A program made the translations under genes and the position numbers. A DNA stretch of 64,000 nt from Dolomedes plantarius (taxonomy: Eukaryota; Arthropoda; Arachnida; Araneae; Dolomedidae). The stretch covers positions 162,390,821-162,454,820 of the forward strand of contig OU015496.1 in assembly GCA_907164885.2 (NCBI GenBank). The letters are read 5' to 3'. The notes beneath the pieces were generated by a model, which ran no database searches, was not told where the DNA came from, and was given only the letters and a program-made list of their open reading frames with translations. Below are positions 12,578 to 23,088 of this stretch, in pieces. The first letter of the stretch is position 1; the number at the start of each line of letters is the position of its first letter.

Positions 12578-14329
12578 TAGACAAAAGTGGAAACTTTTCG
12601 GAAAATGGAAACTAACAACAAAACCGAGTAAGCCTAACCACTGCAGGAATCCTTTCGCCAAGTATTAAAACCCTAAACAAAATCCTACCCGATATGTTAG
12701 TTAAAACGTTCCCCGGAAAACGTTTATTCGTTCTACGTGTCGATGTTTTATCCTATCTTTAGAGGCAACAAACAACGTTCGAGTTCGAAATTAGAGAAAG
12801 CAGTAATGAGGTGGGCCCACGAACTGTTTTGCATAAACAGCGTGCGCGATAACTTAATAGAAACTTCGTAACGTGATGCAGGGGCCAATTAACTCTGCAT
12901 GTGTTGGCGACGCCATGCCATTATCGCATCGAATTTAAGGTTTCTCTGTAGTTTTAATGTTACGAATATCTAGCTCGCAAATTAGTTATTTTCAATCACT
13001 TCAGTAATATTCCAGCGGCAGGTTTCTAAATTCCATGAAAAAAAATTATTATATATTTTTTAATCAAATGTATGTAGCATCTTGTAGTAACCGAGTAACA
13101 GCTGTGCAGGAAAACAATTTGCATTTTTGGATTTTCTATGTAGAGCTATAAATTTTAGTAACACGAATTTCATAAACCTCAGTTAAACACATAACACATT
13201 AAGACTGACTAGGGTGTAAGGACTATGCCTAAAATAAAAGACTGCCAGCCTTTTTGTAATTAATGCTTTAATTGTATTTCTCGACTAAATACAGGTTATT
13301 TACAATATAAAAATTTTTAATTCTTCGGTTCACGGCATCGACGAGGAAGATCAGACTTTAAGTTGTCGTTGCGCTCATTCAAGTCTATCTAGGTCCGACA
13401 GTATCTCATTTCCTGCTCCAGCGTCACACTGAATAATTTAATCTCTGAATCACTGACTTCTTTTAACTCGGGTTCGGCGACTTTATATACCACCGCTGAA
13501 CATTCTCGAAAGGCCTGTAAACGCCGTATTTCTTTATTCAGTTACGCTCCCAGACGACTAGGCGCCTCTGGTCCGCAACTTCTTTTTTGTAGATGATGAA
13601 CTGTTCTATGAGCTGCCGGTAGCACTTTCGGCCAATAAATCGCCCGGCGACTGTCTGTCTGCAGCCGTCCAAATCAGTTGGTGTACAAACGGCACGCTGA
13701 TTGGTCTTCGCGCAATTTTCACGCACAAAATATTCGCCATTGTGCGGGAGTCGTTACACGAATCTTCAACCTGTGACCAAGAGTTACATCAGTATATTTG
13801 TAAGCTTATGCGGGCCACAACGATTAATTTGTAAGCTGACGCTTTCCATTATAATCAGTCTAATTAATTGTGGTAATTTTGTTTACTAGCTATATATCTT
13901 GTACTTTATGAAATAAAAAAAAGGCCTGGGGAAACCATATTACAAGCTAAATTTATCGTCTATCGTCTACGGCACGCATATATTAGAAGCACTTTTTAGA
14001 AGCATTTTTTACGTTGTATTCTTTGGAAGTTGTTAGTTAGGAGGAAAAAACGGTCTTTTAAACCTTTGAGGGACGCCGTTTACACAGTGCAAACTCCTAA
14101 ATCTAGCTTTTTTTTCAATTGCATTCAATGTATTCCAGTTAAAGGAGCAGTAAAGTAGTTAGTACTGCCCTCTGTTATCAGTTTAAAGAAGCAAAAACAT
14201 TTTGCAACCTTTAATTGGAAAAAATTTACCTCGAAGATTGTTTAGGTTAAAAAAATAGGGAGAAAATGTACACCGTAGAAACGGTGGAGGTTGTTGCCCC
14301 TGAAAGGGTTAAGTGTATTGATGCAACAT
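12578..14329. other. no recognised gene
   Basis: About 1.75 kb of lower-repeat sequence, locally GC-richer (13320-13760). Small ORFs at 13538-13726 and 13701-13889 overlap on opposite strands and show no family motif. I find no splice-supported gene model by eye. Confidence 0.5.
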
Positions 14330-14475
14330 AAGCAGATGTTATCAGACCAAGAGCATCCTAGTAGTTAGTGCGTGGGGATTCGGTACTGATTCGCAACAAG
14401 TGCCACTGAATACTATCGAGTCTACTTCGGACATGGGCACGTTAAAACTGTAGGCCGGAAAGTCTCCTCTTGAGT
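14330..14475 (+). repeat. SINE-like fragment
   Basis: Contains GTAGTTAGTGCGTGGGGATT (box-A-like) and a body ACATGGGCACGTTAAAACTG...GGAAAGTC. The body matches the SINE at 15850-16385 (ATGGGCACGTTAAATCCGC on its minus strand) and the one at 51000-51345. The (AAC)n tail is absent. Confidence 0.5.
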
Positions 14476-14479
14476 TTTG

Positions 14480-14765
14480 CAGGGATGGTAGGACGGTACG
14501 ATCCCAAAGATGTCGTCATTGAGGATTTAATCTTTTTTTTATATAACCAATGTGGAGGCACTTGTCGTGAAGACATTCGCCTATAATTCCCCGCAGTTTT
14601 GCTGGCCATTTTATTATGGGGGCACCATATAGGCGGACCAGCATTACCCCCTATGAAGGGATGACACAAACGGAGGCATTTTAGTGGCGCGACGCCGGGA
14701 TTCGATCCGAACATCCTCAGCACCGAAAGCCAGTATGCTGTACCACAAGGCCACCACAGGCCTTC
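14480..14765 (-). repeat. tRNA-derived SINE fragment
   Basis: On the minus strand from about 14763 the sequence reads CTTGTGGTACAGCATACTGG (box-A-like), followed about 35 bases later by GGATCGAATCCCGGC (box-B-like). This is the internal RNA polymerase III promoter layout of a tRNA-derived SINE. The body (CCTCCGTTTGTGTCATCCCT...) diverges from the other SINEs in the window. It does not fold as a complete tRNA by inspection and is called a SINE rather than a tRNA gene. Confidence 0.5.
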
Positions 14766-15849
14766 GGGATTTAATCTTAACCACCGATGAAATGGGTGAA
14801 GAACTGCATTGATTTGAAAGCTGTAATATAGAAAAAAAGTAATGTTTACAAAAATGATGCGGAATGTCTCTAAGGGTTGATTGAATCGGTAATGAAATAC
14901 AGAAAATTACGAAATCTTGAACGGACAAACCTAGGTTAGAAGGAAAAAACTTTTAAAACTGACCCCCCCCCCCCTCCAAAAAAAAAAAAACAAAAAACTC
15001 GAAGTTACGAAAAGATAGTCTCTCTCAACGTGGACTCTCAACGTGGTTTCGAAACAGCATTTTCTTCAGCCCCTAGCCTCGAGAGTATGATTTTAAAATT
15101 GTCCGAACTTTAACGAGGGCAGTGCCAACGAAACCAGAATGCTTCAACTTTTTCTTTAAATCTTTAGAAAAAGCAAAAATGTACATGTAGAATTCATAAC
15201 TGAAATTGTAATCATTATTCTAGGAGATACAGCCCACAACGACCTGATGTATATGTCCGAAGAGGAAATAGCAATTTGCTATAAACTGAAAAAAAAAAGA
15301 AATTAAATAATCAAATAGGCACCTCGAGAGTTTCTCAATAATATCTGAAAAACACAGAAATGGGTGAATGGATCGTGAGTTCACTTCGCTTCGCGATTGG
15401 CAGCTGCTTTTGAATATTACTGTAATTTGTTTCAGGTTTCCGATTCCTGTGTGACCTAATCGCAACGAGACATTGCCTTTCATTGCGGTAAGACAAGGTG
15501 ACAAGTGATTCAAAGCACAGGAACTTGGTCAAGCGTGTGATATTTATTTCTCTTCCAGAGGTAAAGGGGTTGACGGAACCAGAAATTCGCGTAAGTATGC
15601 GGGAATGGAAGTTAAACACCTTTCTGGCTATGAATCACGAAAAAGTAATCCTGTACAGTTCCCCACTAACAACTGATCCAGTTCGCAGCTTAATGAAACT
15701 TTTTCATGCTGGGTTTGGGTAAAAAATAAACATGTTGCTCGAAAATGCAGAAAGCACTGGGAAAATTTCGAGGAAAAAGAAAAGAATTTTAGATTAAAAG
15801 CGAACTATGGGTGCTGTTCGAAATGAAAATTTGGTTTCTGGAATTAAAG
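14766..15849. other. no recognised gene
   Basis: Contains a C-run and A-run (about 14962-14995) and several overlapping opposite-strand ORFs of about 75-97 codons around 15220-15720. None shows a domain. Confidence 0.5.
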
Positions 15850-16385
15850 TTGTATTTGTTCCTATCGTCCCCTGGCCGGAAGTTCCAGATCAGGTCCATA
15901 TAGGCTTTGCAGGCTGAGGAGAGCTACTCCGGTTTATAATAGCATCACATGGGTCGGAGTCCGACTTGGCTAATGTGCTACCATAATATTGACCGAGTAC
16001 CCCCAAAGGGCGACATCTGGGGGCATCATACCTTCACCACCCACTTACCTGAAGGAAGGTTTGGTTTGGTTTGGAGTGCTACGGTCCTCTTTTTGCTACA
16101 CAATGGCTAATTAGAGCGGGACCTACAGTTTAAAGCCGATTCCGAACGGCTACAAACATCCATGCCAACAGTGAGACTCGAACCCACAGGATCTGAACCG
16201 AACGCCAGCGCCCTAGCCATTCGGCCATCAACCTGGCTCCCGAAAGAAGGACTTTTCTGTCTGCGGATTTAACGTGCCCATATCCAGCATAGATACGGAT
16301 ATATTTAATAGCGCTTCTCGGGATTTGATCTGAGCACCCTGAGTACTGAAAGCCGACGCAACACCACTAGACTACCTCGGGCCCA
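15850..16385 (-). repeat. tRNA-derived SINE(s) with AAC-type tail
   Basis: Two tRNA-like heads are readable on the minus strand. From about 16383, GAGGTAGTCTAGTGGTGTTG is followed by CAGATCAAATCCCGAG. From about 16232, GATGGCCGAATGGCTAGGGC is followed by GTGGGTTCGAGTCTC, close to tRNA-Ser/Leu A and B boxes. The body ends in GAGTACTCGGTCAAT...CCGGCCAGGGGACGAT and a short AAC-rich tail near 15850-15870. The same body occurs at 51000-51345 and 54049-54300. The second head inside the body suggests one SINE inserted in another or a dimer. Confidence 0.6.
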
Positions 16386-17583
16386 TGGAATTAAAGTAAC
16401 TCCCAATATAAGAACAAACACGTTAGAATACACCATAATATTTATTGAATATCGAAACCGTTAATTTCCTTAATGGGAATACGTTTTAGACAATTGGGAT
16501 TAAGAAATGGCAATGAAGTATGTAAACTGAGTAAACATAACTTAATTAAATTAAATATTTTTAATTTTTATTCATCAGTCTCCATCGATTAATATTCTAA
16601 GTAGGAAATTATTGGCTTATAATAACTGAAATAAGATATAAATATTTTTCGACTGTAATTGTCTAAATAGCAAAGAAATATAGAGTAGGAAAATATCCTC
16701 CCCCCTCCCTCCCTCGGATTTTTGCTCCTGAAAGCGTTTCACTTTCGCCTCATCTGAGCAAATTTACTCCACCACGGTAAGAAGTGTTCCCCTAGAAGTT
16801 CGCTAGGTGTAGTAAATTCATAGATGGACAGCGGGGCTGAATTAATAGCAGTTAATAGACAGCTTTTCCCAAATAAAACCACAAAAGGGTGCATCTCATT
16901 AACTAGTTGCTCCGGTGGAACGAAAGGAGCGGATGTGGCATCGTTCCAATTCTCGTTGACCGCATCATGGGAAAAAAAGTTTGCATTTTGATGTAGCTAT
17001 ACCCGATCGTACATCTTTGAGCTGCATGTTACCACCGAAGTGTTATGGCTCGTATACATGCAACAAACGAAGGCGATCGAAGTTGTAAGCTAAATATATA
17101 GTCACAAAGAACACCACCACCGAATGTATTTGTTTGCTTTCCCACGGTTGGCTCACAAGGTGGATCATAGGCGGTACATTAAAGGAAATTCGTCTCTCTT
17201 CGGTAGTCGTTGTTCGTTGCATGTACACAGAGCCTAGAGTTTAGCTCGGGGTCATTTTCCTCTTTTCTTGGAAATTTCATGTGGAGTATGAAACTTAATT
17301 TCGTTGTTCGTTATCTGTAACTGAATTCTACATTACAGTTATGGATTGGATAAATTCTCTGTCGTTAGAACTCATCGAAATGTATCAATTTTCTGCTCGA
17401 TAATGAACGCACAAGCTGCCAATTTGTTAAATAGTGGGCAGCCAACCGAATTTCAAACCGAACGCCGAGTTTGTTCGTCTAAGTTTGGGCCCAATTTGTT
17501 TGTCACTCTTCGTTCGCTGTATGTGTACCCGCCTTTACAGTTTTTTTCAAAAGTGAATTGACGGACTTCAAATACCGGAAATA
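16386..17583. other. no recognised gene
   Basis: AT-rich flank of the gypsy relic. Short frames at 17043-17228 (minus) and 17346-17561 (plus) have no motif. The relic's gag and protease are not visible here. Confidence 0.5.
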
Positions 17584-18940
17584 ATGAGTCATTTCGATTT
17601 CCTCGGTGGAGAAATACTTGACCATGCAAATATCGCTGACCTTCCTATTTCTCAGAATTCGTCTGATAGTAGGGAAAATAATAACAATGTCGCGACGGTC
17701 CTTTTTTTGGGGGGGGGGGGGCTAAATATGAGTGGTTTAATGGAAGAAAGGAAATTGTCGGATCTCAGTCATATCGTCGATAAGAGAATACGCGAAGAGA
17801 TCAATGTCCTCGTTATTAACTGTGAACTCCGTAAAACTGGAACTATTAATCTTAAGATAACCATTATTTTAAGTGATGATAGATACACCTGTTCGCCGAC
17901 GGCCACGTCCACTGTCGTCGTAAGAAAAGCCTCAGGTTGAAGAATAAATTGACGAATTGTCACGGAAGGGTAGTGTTAAACATTTTTGCTCTGAATAAAG
18001 AGCTCGGATTGTTTTATGTCAAAAAGATGGATGATTTTATGAGACTTTTCATTCATAATAGAAAGTTAAACAAACTGACGAATGGTTTCAGAAGGGAATT
18101 ATTCAACATTCTTGCTCTGAATACGCAGCTTCGGTTGCTTTATGCACAGAGATGGATGACTTCATGAGACGGTGCGTTCATTATAGAAAGTTAAACAAAC
18201 TGACGAATGATTTCAGAAGGGAGTTTGTTATGCTTTCATTATAGAAAGTTAAACAAACTGACGAATGATTTCAGAAGGGAGTTATTCAACATTCTTTTCT
18301 CTGAATACGCAGATCCGGTTGTTTTATGTAAAAAAAGATGGATGACTCCAAGAGACTTTGCGTTCATTATAGAAAGTCAAACAAACTGTTGAATGGTTTC
18401 AGAAGGGTATTATTCAACATTCTTTCTCTGAATACGTAGCTCCGGTTGTTTTATGTAAAAAAAGATGGATGACTTCAAGAGACTTTGCGTTCACTATAGA
18501 AAGTTAAACAAACAGATGAAGAACAAACTGATGAACGGTTTCAGAAGGGTATTATTCAACATTCTTGTTATGAAATCGCTGCTCTGATTATTTTTATGTA
18601 AAAATATGGATATCTTCATGAGACTTTGCATTCATTCCAGAAAGTTAAAGAAGCAGATGATTAAGGTTAGGTTCACTTTAGCCAGAATTGATGAGATTTT
18701 GGAGTTACTGCAGTCTAATGAGGCCGTTAATCCTATTGATTTGATGAATAGATTCTTCTACGTTGATGTAGATAAGGACAGTTTAAAATATGCTTTATAC
18801 GTTATTTACGAAAATCAATATAAATTTCTTAAGGTTCCTCTTGGTTTGTCAAACAGACCTTTTGTTTTTCGTAGGTACATTTACCACTTATCTATCGACC
18901 TTCGTAAAGACGGCAGCTTATTAAGGATTCGATCCCTAGC
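17584..18940 (+). pseudogene. Ty3/gypsy pol relic with internally multiplied RT segment
   Basis: The first part (about 17730-17940) matches the stretch between protease and RT of a gypsy element: LSDLSHIVDKRIREEIN and LKITIILSDD parallel LSHILNSETREEV and IKMTILLQDE in the intact element at 31897-35595. Next comes a tandemly repeated segment coding the first RT finger (EYADPVVLCKKRW, then RKLNKLTN), shifted in several frames. The last part, 18640-18930, returns to ordinary RT (KQMIKVRFTLARIDEIL, YVDVDKDSLKYALYVI, FLKVPLGLSNRPFVFRRYI). The catalytic YxDD block, RNase H and integrase are missing. It cannot make a working enzyme. Confidence 0.75.
17936..18660 (+). repeat. ~125-128 bp tandem repeat derived from RT coding sequence
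   Basis: The anchor GAAAGTTAAACAAACTGACG or a close variant starts at 18061, 18186, 18244, 18372, 18499 and 18640, with a diverged first unit at about 17936. Spacings are 125, 58, 128, 127 and 141 bases. One unit is truncated and one carries a small extra duplication (ACAGATGAAGAACAAACTGA). Each full unit codes about 42 codons around the VVLCKK...YRKLN block. Confidence 0.85.
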
Positions 18941-19015
18941 CCACTTGGTGGCAAATTGCAAAATTCCGGCATAGAAAGTAAGACATTCCAATGTTGAATC
19001 TCTGTCGGTGAATTT

Positions 19016-19763
19016 GTTGCCACCAGAGCCGGGCCGATCCATCGTGGCACCTGAAGCAAGTTTTAAAAACAGAGCCTTTTCAAATTTCTAGAGACTCTAA
19101 GTGATGAACGTACTCTGTTACAAGTAGTCTTCTTTTAGAATAACGATCATTTTAGAAAAAAATATGTATTAATTTAAAAGTTTTATTTATTAAAAATATA
19201 TAACAACTTAAAAAAAAATATAGATCTTAAAAAAAGCAGAAATATTAAATAAATTTAAGTACAATTTGTTATGCAGTAAAAATAATGACTAAATCATTCT
19301 TCCAGCCTTTATTGCAGGAAACTAACTTGATTGCATCTCTATAATTAATTGTTTTAGATACTGCCTTTTCAAAAGAAACTATTGCTAGATTATTCAATCG
19401 TTCTTGGGTTATTGTTCGTAGATAATTCTCTAAATTTTTCGCTTTAGAAAAACTGCACTAAACAGCTGCTACAGTTCCAACTGGTGTTAGTAGAATATAG
19501 CCACAAAAACGTTTGGAAATAGGCATTCAAAATTTATTTCTTATGACCTCTAATTCAGCAGTTTATAAAAAAAAAGTTTTCATATTCGCTCATTTGCGCA
19601 ATTATACGAATTTTGTCATACATCAGATTAACCTATTAATATATTTTCGCTATTCGTTATGAATCTGGTATTTTTACTTTGTTTCGGTATGGCGCCTCTT
19701 TCAATTCGGAGCCTAAGGCGGTAGCCTCGCCACCTCACCTATGGGACCGGCTCTGTTTGCCGC
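19016..19763 (-). mobile_element. hAT transposon relic with TIRs and imperfect 8-bp duplication
   Basis: Element 19024-19755 begins CAGAGCCGGGCC and ends with the reverse complement of CAGAGCCGGTCC. Flanks GTTGCCAC (19016-19023) and TTTGCCGC (19756-19763) agree at 6 of 8 positions, consistent with an aged hAT target duplication. The 732-bp interior keeps only the 3' end of a transposase on the minus strand. Confidence 0.75.
19263..19493 (-). pseudogene. hAT transposase C-terminal dimerisation domain
   Basis: One minus frame reads ILLTPVGTVAAV, a TAG stop, CSFSKAKNLENYLRTI, TQERLNNLAIVSFEKAVSK and DAIKLVSCNKGWKN to a TAA near 19265. This is the hAT dimerisation block (family pattern: TPV.T...ERSFS.LK...NYLR..M.QERLN.LA). 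The stop falls exactly where the family usually has E-R before SFSK. The catalytic DDE core is absent. Confidence 0.8.
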
Positions 19764-20744
19764 TACAATTTAGACCGAGCACCCTTCGGAGAGACATCTG
19801 GAATGCTCTAACCCCCCCCCCCCCCACTCTTCAATTTTCCTCATGACTTTATTCTGTATTTGCGTATTGCCCCATTTCGAAACTGTGTTACGATTTTCAG
19901 TCACGATTGGGTGTCAGTCGATAAACGATATGAACCATCTTTATGAACCATAAAATCGAGCAGGCCATTCCGCGATATGGGAGAATCTTATTTTGAACGA
20001 CTCTCCTCATAACTTTTTAGGAATTTCAAGTGCGCAATAGGATGTTTAGCGCCGAGGGAAAGGGGACGAAAGAGGAAATCCAATTTTGTGTATGAAAGCT
20101 GAAATTATGTTTTTCTTTTTGAATTCTGAAGTAAAATGTCAAAAATATATTAAAACTGTTGTCACTCTGATTCTAGAATAAAATCGAAATCAAAAGAGCA
20201 TTAGAATGAGAATCGATTGGTCTTTTTTTCCAGGAGCAAAAACGTTGTTCAATCAAAAGTGGCGTTTTAAAGCAATAAAAATACCTTAACTGTGCAAGTT
20301 ATTGGTTTAATATTGAGTGAATATATGAACCAATATAAATGGTTCGAATACACATATTTGCTATTAAGCGTAGATGAAAAATGATTGAGTCAAAATGGGG
20401 AAGTTTAGAAAGACTAATTGCCTGTCATTCTACACAATGAATATAATTTGCAGACGACTTGAATATTTCCGGTCATTAGTTTTCTTTTTGAGTTTTTATG
20501 AGCCATCTTGAACACCCCAAGAATAAAAACGGAAATATTAAAATATATTATATTTTCTTTCGGATTTTATTAGCCGATTGTGCATTTTAATTTTTTTTCA
20601 GTTCCTCACTAATCTCTTTTATGTGATCTTATTCTTTCAGATTTTATTTAATCCGATTCCTGAAAATTATAATAGCCTTAGCGGAATATAAAAAAACGAC
20701 GTACAGAGTTAGATATATTTAGCTACATAGGTTATATACATTAC

Positions 20745-20745
<1 letters not shown>
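19764..20745. other. no recognised gene
   Basis: Includes a C-run at about 19812-19825. ACCGAGCACCCTTCGGAGAGACATCTGG (19772-19799) resembles the GACCGAGTACCCCCAAAGGGCGACATCTGG segment of the SINE body, so 19764-19815 may be a SINE scrap. Nothing else is recognised. Confidence 0.5.

Positions 20746-20799
<54 letters not shown>
20746..20799. repeat. (TA)n microsatellite
   Basis: TA run directly abutting the left TIR of the Tc1 element. Confidence 0.95.
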
Positions 20800-20802
<3 letters not shown>

Positions 20803-22025
20803 TATCTGGCCAAAACTATCCGGACACCCCCTTAAGAAGTGGATCTGGCAGGTGACGTAATTTGATGCGTAACCGAGCTATAAAAGTGAGCTATAAAAGT
20901 GTTGGTAGTGGTTTGTCAGGTCATATTTCTGCGTTTGTGAGACAATGATTAAGTCAAAGGAGCGTAGTGACTTTGATCGTGGCATTATAGTGGGATGACA
21001 CCTTTGTGGGAAATCAGTTCGTGAAATTTCGGACATAATACAGAAGATAAAATCCACTGTGTGTGATGTAATTGGGAAGTGAAAACGTCGAGGCAGTGGA
21101 ACTACAGAAAAACGAAATGGCAGTTCGAAAAAAATTAGTGAACGCAGCCGTAAAACTCTGAAAAGGGTAGTGAAACAAAGTCCTCGTTGATTGAAATCAC
21201 TCAGGAGTTCACAAGTTCATCAGGCGTTAGTGCTAGCAGCAGAACTGTTCGTCGAGAGTTAAAAATCCTGGGATTCCATTGTCGTTCAGCCGTACACAAG
21301 CCGAACATCACTCCCCAGAATGCGAAGCGTCGATTGCAATGGTGTAAATCTCACCGGCATTGGACTATGGACATGTAGAAAAATGTTCTTTGCAGTGATG
21401 AATCTCGCTTTACAATCTGGCAGTCCGATGGACGCGCCTGGGTTTGGCGGATGCCCGACGAACCTACGTGACTGCATTTTGCCGACTATTAAGTTTGGTG
21501 GTGGCAGCATCATGGTGTGGGGGTGTTTTTCATGTTTTGGCCTGGGTTCCTAAGTTCCTGTGGTTGGACACATGTACTCTGAGATGTATGTGGGCATTCT
21601 GGATAATGGTTCTCTCCCAACTCTATGGTAATAATTCGGGGAAGGCTCATTTCTCTTCCAGCAGGATAACTGCTCCATTCACATACCGAGACTTGCGCAG
21701 GCACGGTTTGACGAAATGGGTGTTCAAGAAGTGGACTGACCTTCTCAGAGCCCGTATCTAAATGCCACTGAACACCTTTGGGACAAATTAGAACACAAAT
21801 TACGTAGCCAGCCAAATCGACTATCCTCTCTGCCAGCACTCACTTCAGCTGTGATGGGCACATGGAAGTCAATTCCAACGGACACCTATCAAAAACTGGT
21901 TGAAAGTTTCCCCAGACTTGTGCAGGCTGTCATTGATACAGAAGGAGGACCAACATCATATTAATATATGTCTCAGGATTCTCCGAGTCCATACCACTGA
22001 GCGTCCGGATACTTTTGGCCAGATA

Positions 22026-22028
<3 letters not shown>
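20800..22028 (+). mobile_element. Tc1/mariner transposon, decayed (family CACTATCTGGCC)
   Basis: The left TIR CACTATCTGGCCAAAACTAT (20800 on) is repeated inverted at the right end as CACTATCTGGCCAAAAGTAT, 25 of 26 bases over the full TIR. Both ends are flanked by TA inside TA microsatellites. Length is 1229 bp, normal for Tc1. It carries one transposase relic on the plus strand. Confidence 0.9.
20945..21963 (+). pseudogene. Tc1-type transposase relic
   Basis: ATG at 20945 opens MIKSKERSDFDRGIIVG, then TGA at 20996. Across three frames one can follow the HTH (GKSVREISDIIQKIKST), SASSRTVRRELKILGFHCRSA, NVLCSDESRFTIWQSDGR with the first catalytic Asp, PYLNATEHLWDKLEHKLRSQ with the final Glu, and the C-terminal YQKLVESFPRLVQAVIDTEG. 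At least four frameshifts or stops. It formerly bound the TIRs and cut and pasted the element into TA sites. Confidence 0.8.

Positions 22029-22068
<40 letters not shown>
22029..22068. repeat. (TA)n microsatellite
   Basis: TA run on the right flank of the Tc1 element. Confidence 0.95.
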
Positions 22069-22070
<2 letters not shown>

Positions 22071-22074
22071 ATGG

Positions 22075-22450
22075 CAAAAAGTACTTTTCATTCCTTATCT
22101 TAATTAAACTCCTTCCCTAACTTAATTTGACCAATAAATTGCTAATTTTACTAACCAACTTTTAAACTTTTCGTAATTTTTATCTACGAGTATACCTTCA
22201 GAACTCCCAGCTATAATTGGCCCGTGAGAAAATAGACAGCATAGTAGTTTTAGACTACATATAATGCAACTCATAACTATAGAATTTTGCTGACTAATTA
22301 CAAGCCTGATGCCAAGGAGGGTCCATTTCGAGCATTTTTGGGGTATGAAGTGATGTTTAATGGAATTTTTACGGTCCCACTCTCTTCAAGACACACTCTA
22401 CAGGGAGACTCGTGACGACAAATGACGATATTTGATGTCAAATAATCTGG
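22075..22450 (+). repeat. dispersed repeat A, copy 1
   Basis: Reverse complement of 37100-37490. Shared blocks are CTAACTTAATTTGACCAATA, CCAAGGAGGGTC and GTATGAAGTGATGTTTAAT, in the same order and spacing. Both copies abut (TA)n at one end. No coding sequence is seen and the class is unknown. Confidence 0.7.
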
Positions 22451-22639
22451 GGTATTTTATGCAGCTATTTTTTTCAAGCATGTGATTCTGACTCACTCAG
22501 CCCGAAGCATGAACTCTAATTTGATCAGATTAATAAATGGTATTAAAGATATCTAATGTTTGTATCAAAATTCTGGAAAGCTTTTACAGCATAGCATTAC
22601 ACAGTTTTATTCCATTATGAACATTTATTGCATAAAAAG

Positions 22640-22805
22640 TTAAAAATTATAACTTTCTAAGTTAAAATCTCTGAAGCATTTTTATGAAAATTATTATAAT
22701 CATATAGTTCGATCCCATTCTGAAATATCCATTAGGTCGCGATATATTCACACTTTTTGAATCATTTAGAGATAATTTTATTCGGCGAAGCGCAGACAAA
22801 GCTGT
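22640..22805 (+). repeat. dispersed repeat C, left part, interrupted by BEL element
   Basis: This matches the reverse complement of 48200-48370 (GATATATTCACACTTTTTGA; GCGAAGCGCAGACAAAGCTG). The rest of the repeat continues at 29063 after the BEL insertion, and the related copy at 47720-48460 shows the uninterrupted site. Confidence 0.75.
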
Positions 22806-23088
22806 TGGTCGAGGCGGTGGTTCAGTTATAAAATTACTTAATCACTATCTAGTCAGTTTATCTATAATCTAAATCAATAAGAACACACCAAAAAGAAATC
22901 TATGCAAAAATTTGAGAAAAAATTTAATAAAAGGTTAAAGCGCATGTTATCTCATCTAAATCTAGATCTAATCTGTTACACATAAAAGGAGAAAGAAAAG
23001 TTACATGACTAGCGCATGCGCGCTGAACAGCTTCGCGTCACAAGTGACGTGATTTCGAAGGAGAGTTCAAATTGCTCTAGTCGGAACA
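22806..23088 (-). repeat. 3' LTR of BEL element (283 bp)
   Basis: On the minus strand it runs TGTTCCGACTAGAG ... CCGCCTCGACCA. The pol stop codon lies inside it (23067), so integrase ends about 20 bases into the LTR. Confidence 0.9.

Noticed and set aside
13300..13900. GC-richer stretch that might be a host exon
   Set aside because: No long frame, no splice-site pattern supported by coding similarity, and opposite-strand ORFs overlap.
16140..16235. Possible functional tRNA-Ser/Leu gene on the minus strand
   Set aside because: A and B boxes are clear but I could not pair a 7-bp acceptor stem, and the sequence is embedded in a dispersed SINE body.
18207..18392. Independent small protein-coding gene
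   Set aside because: The frame is a shifted translation of the tandemly repeated RT finger segment.
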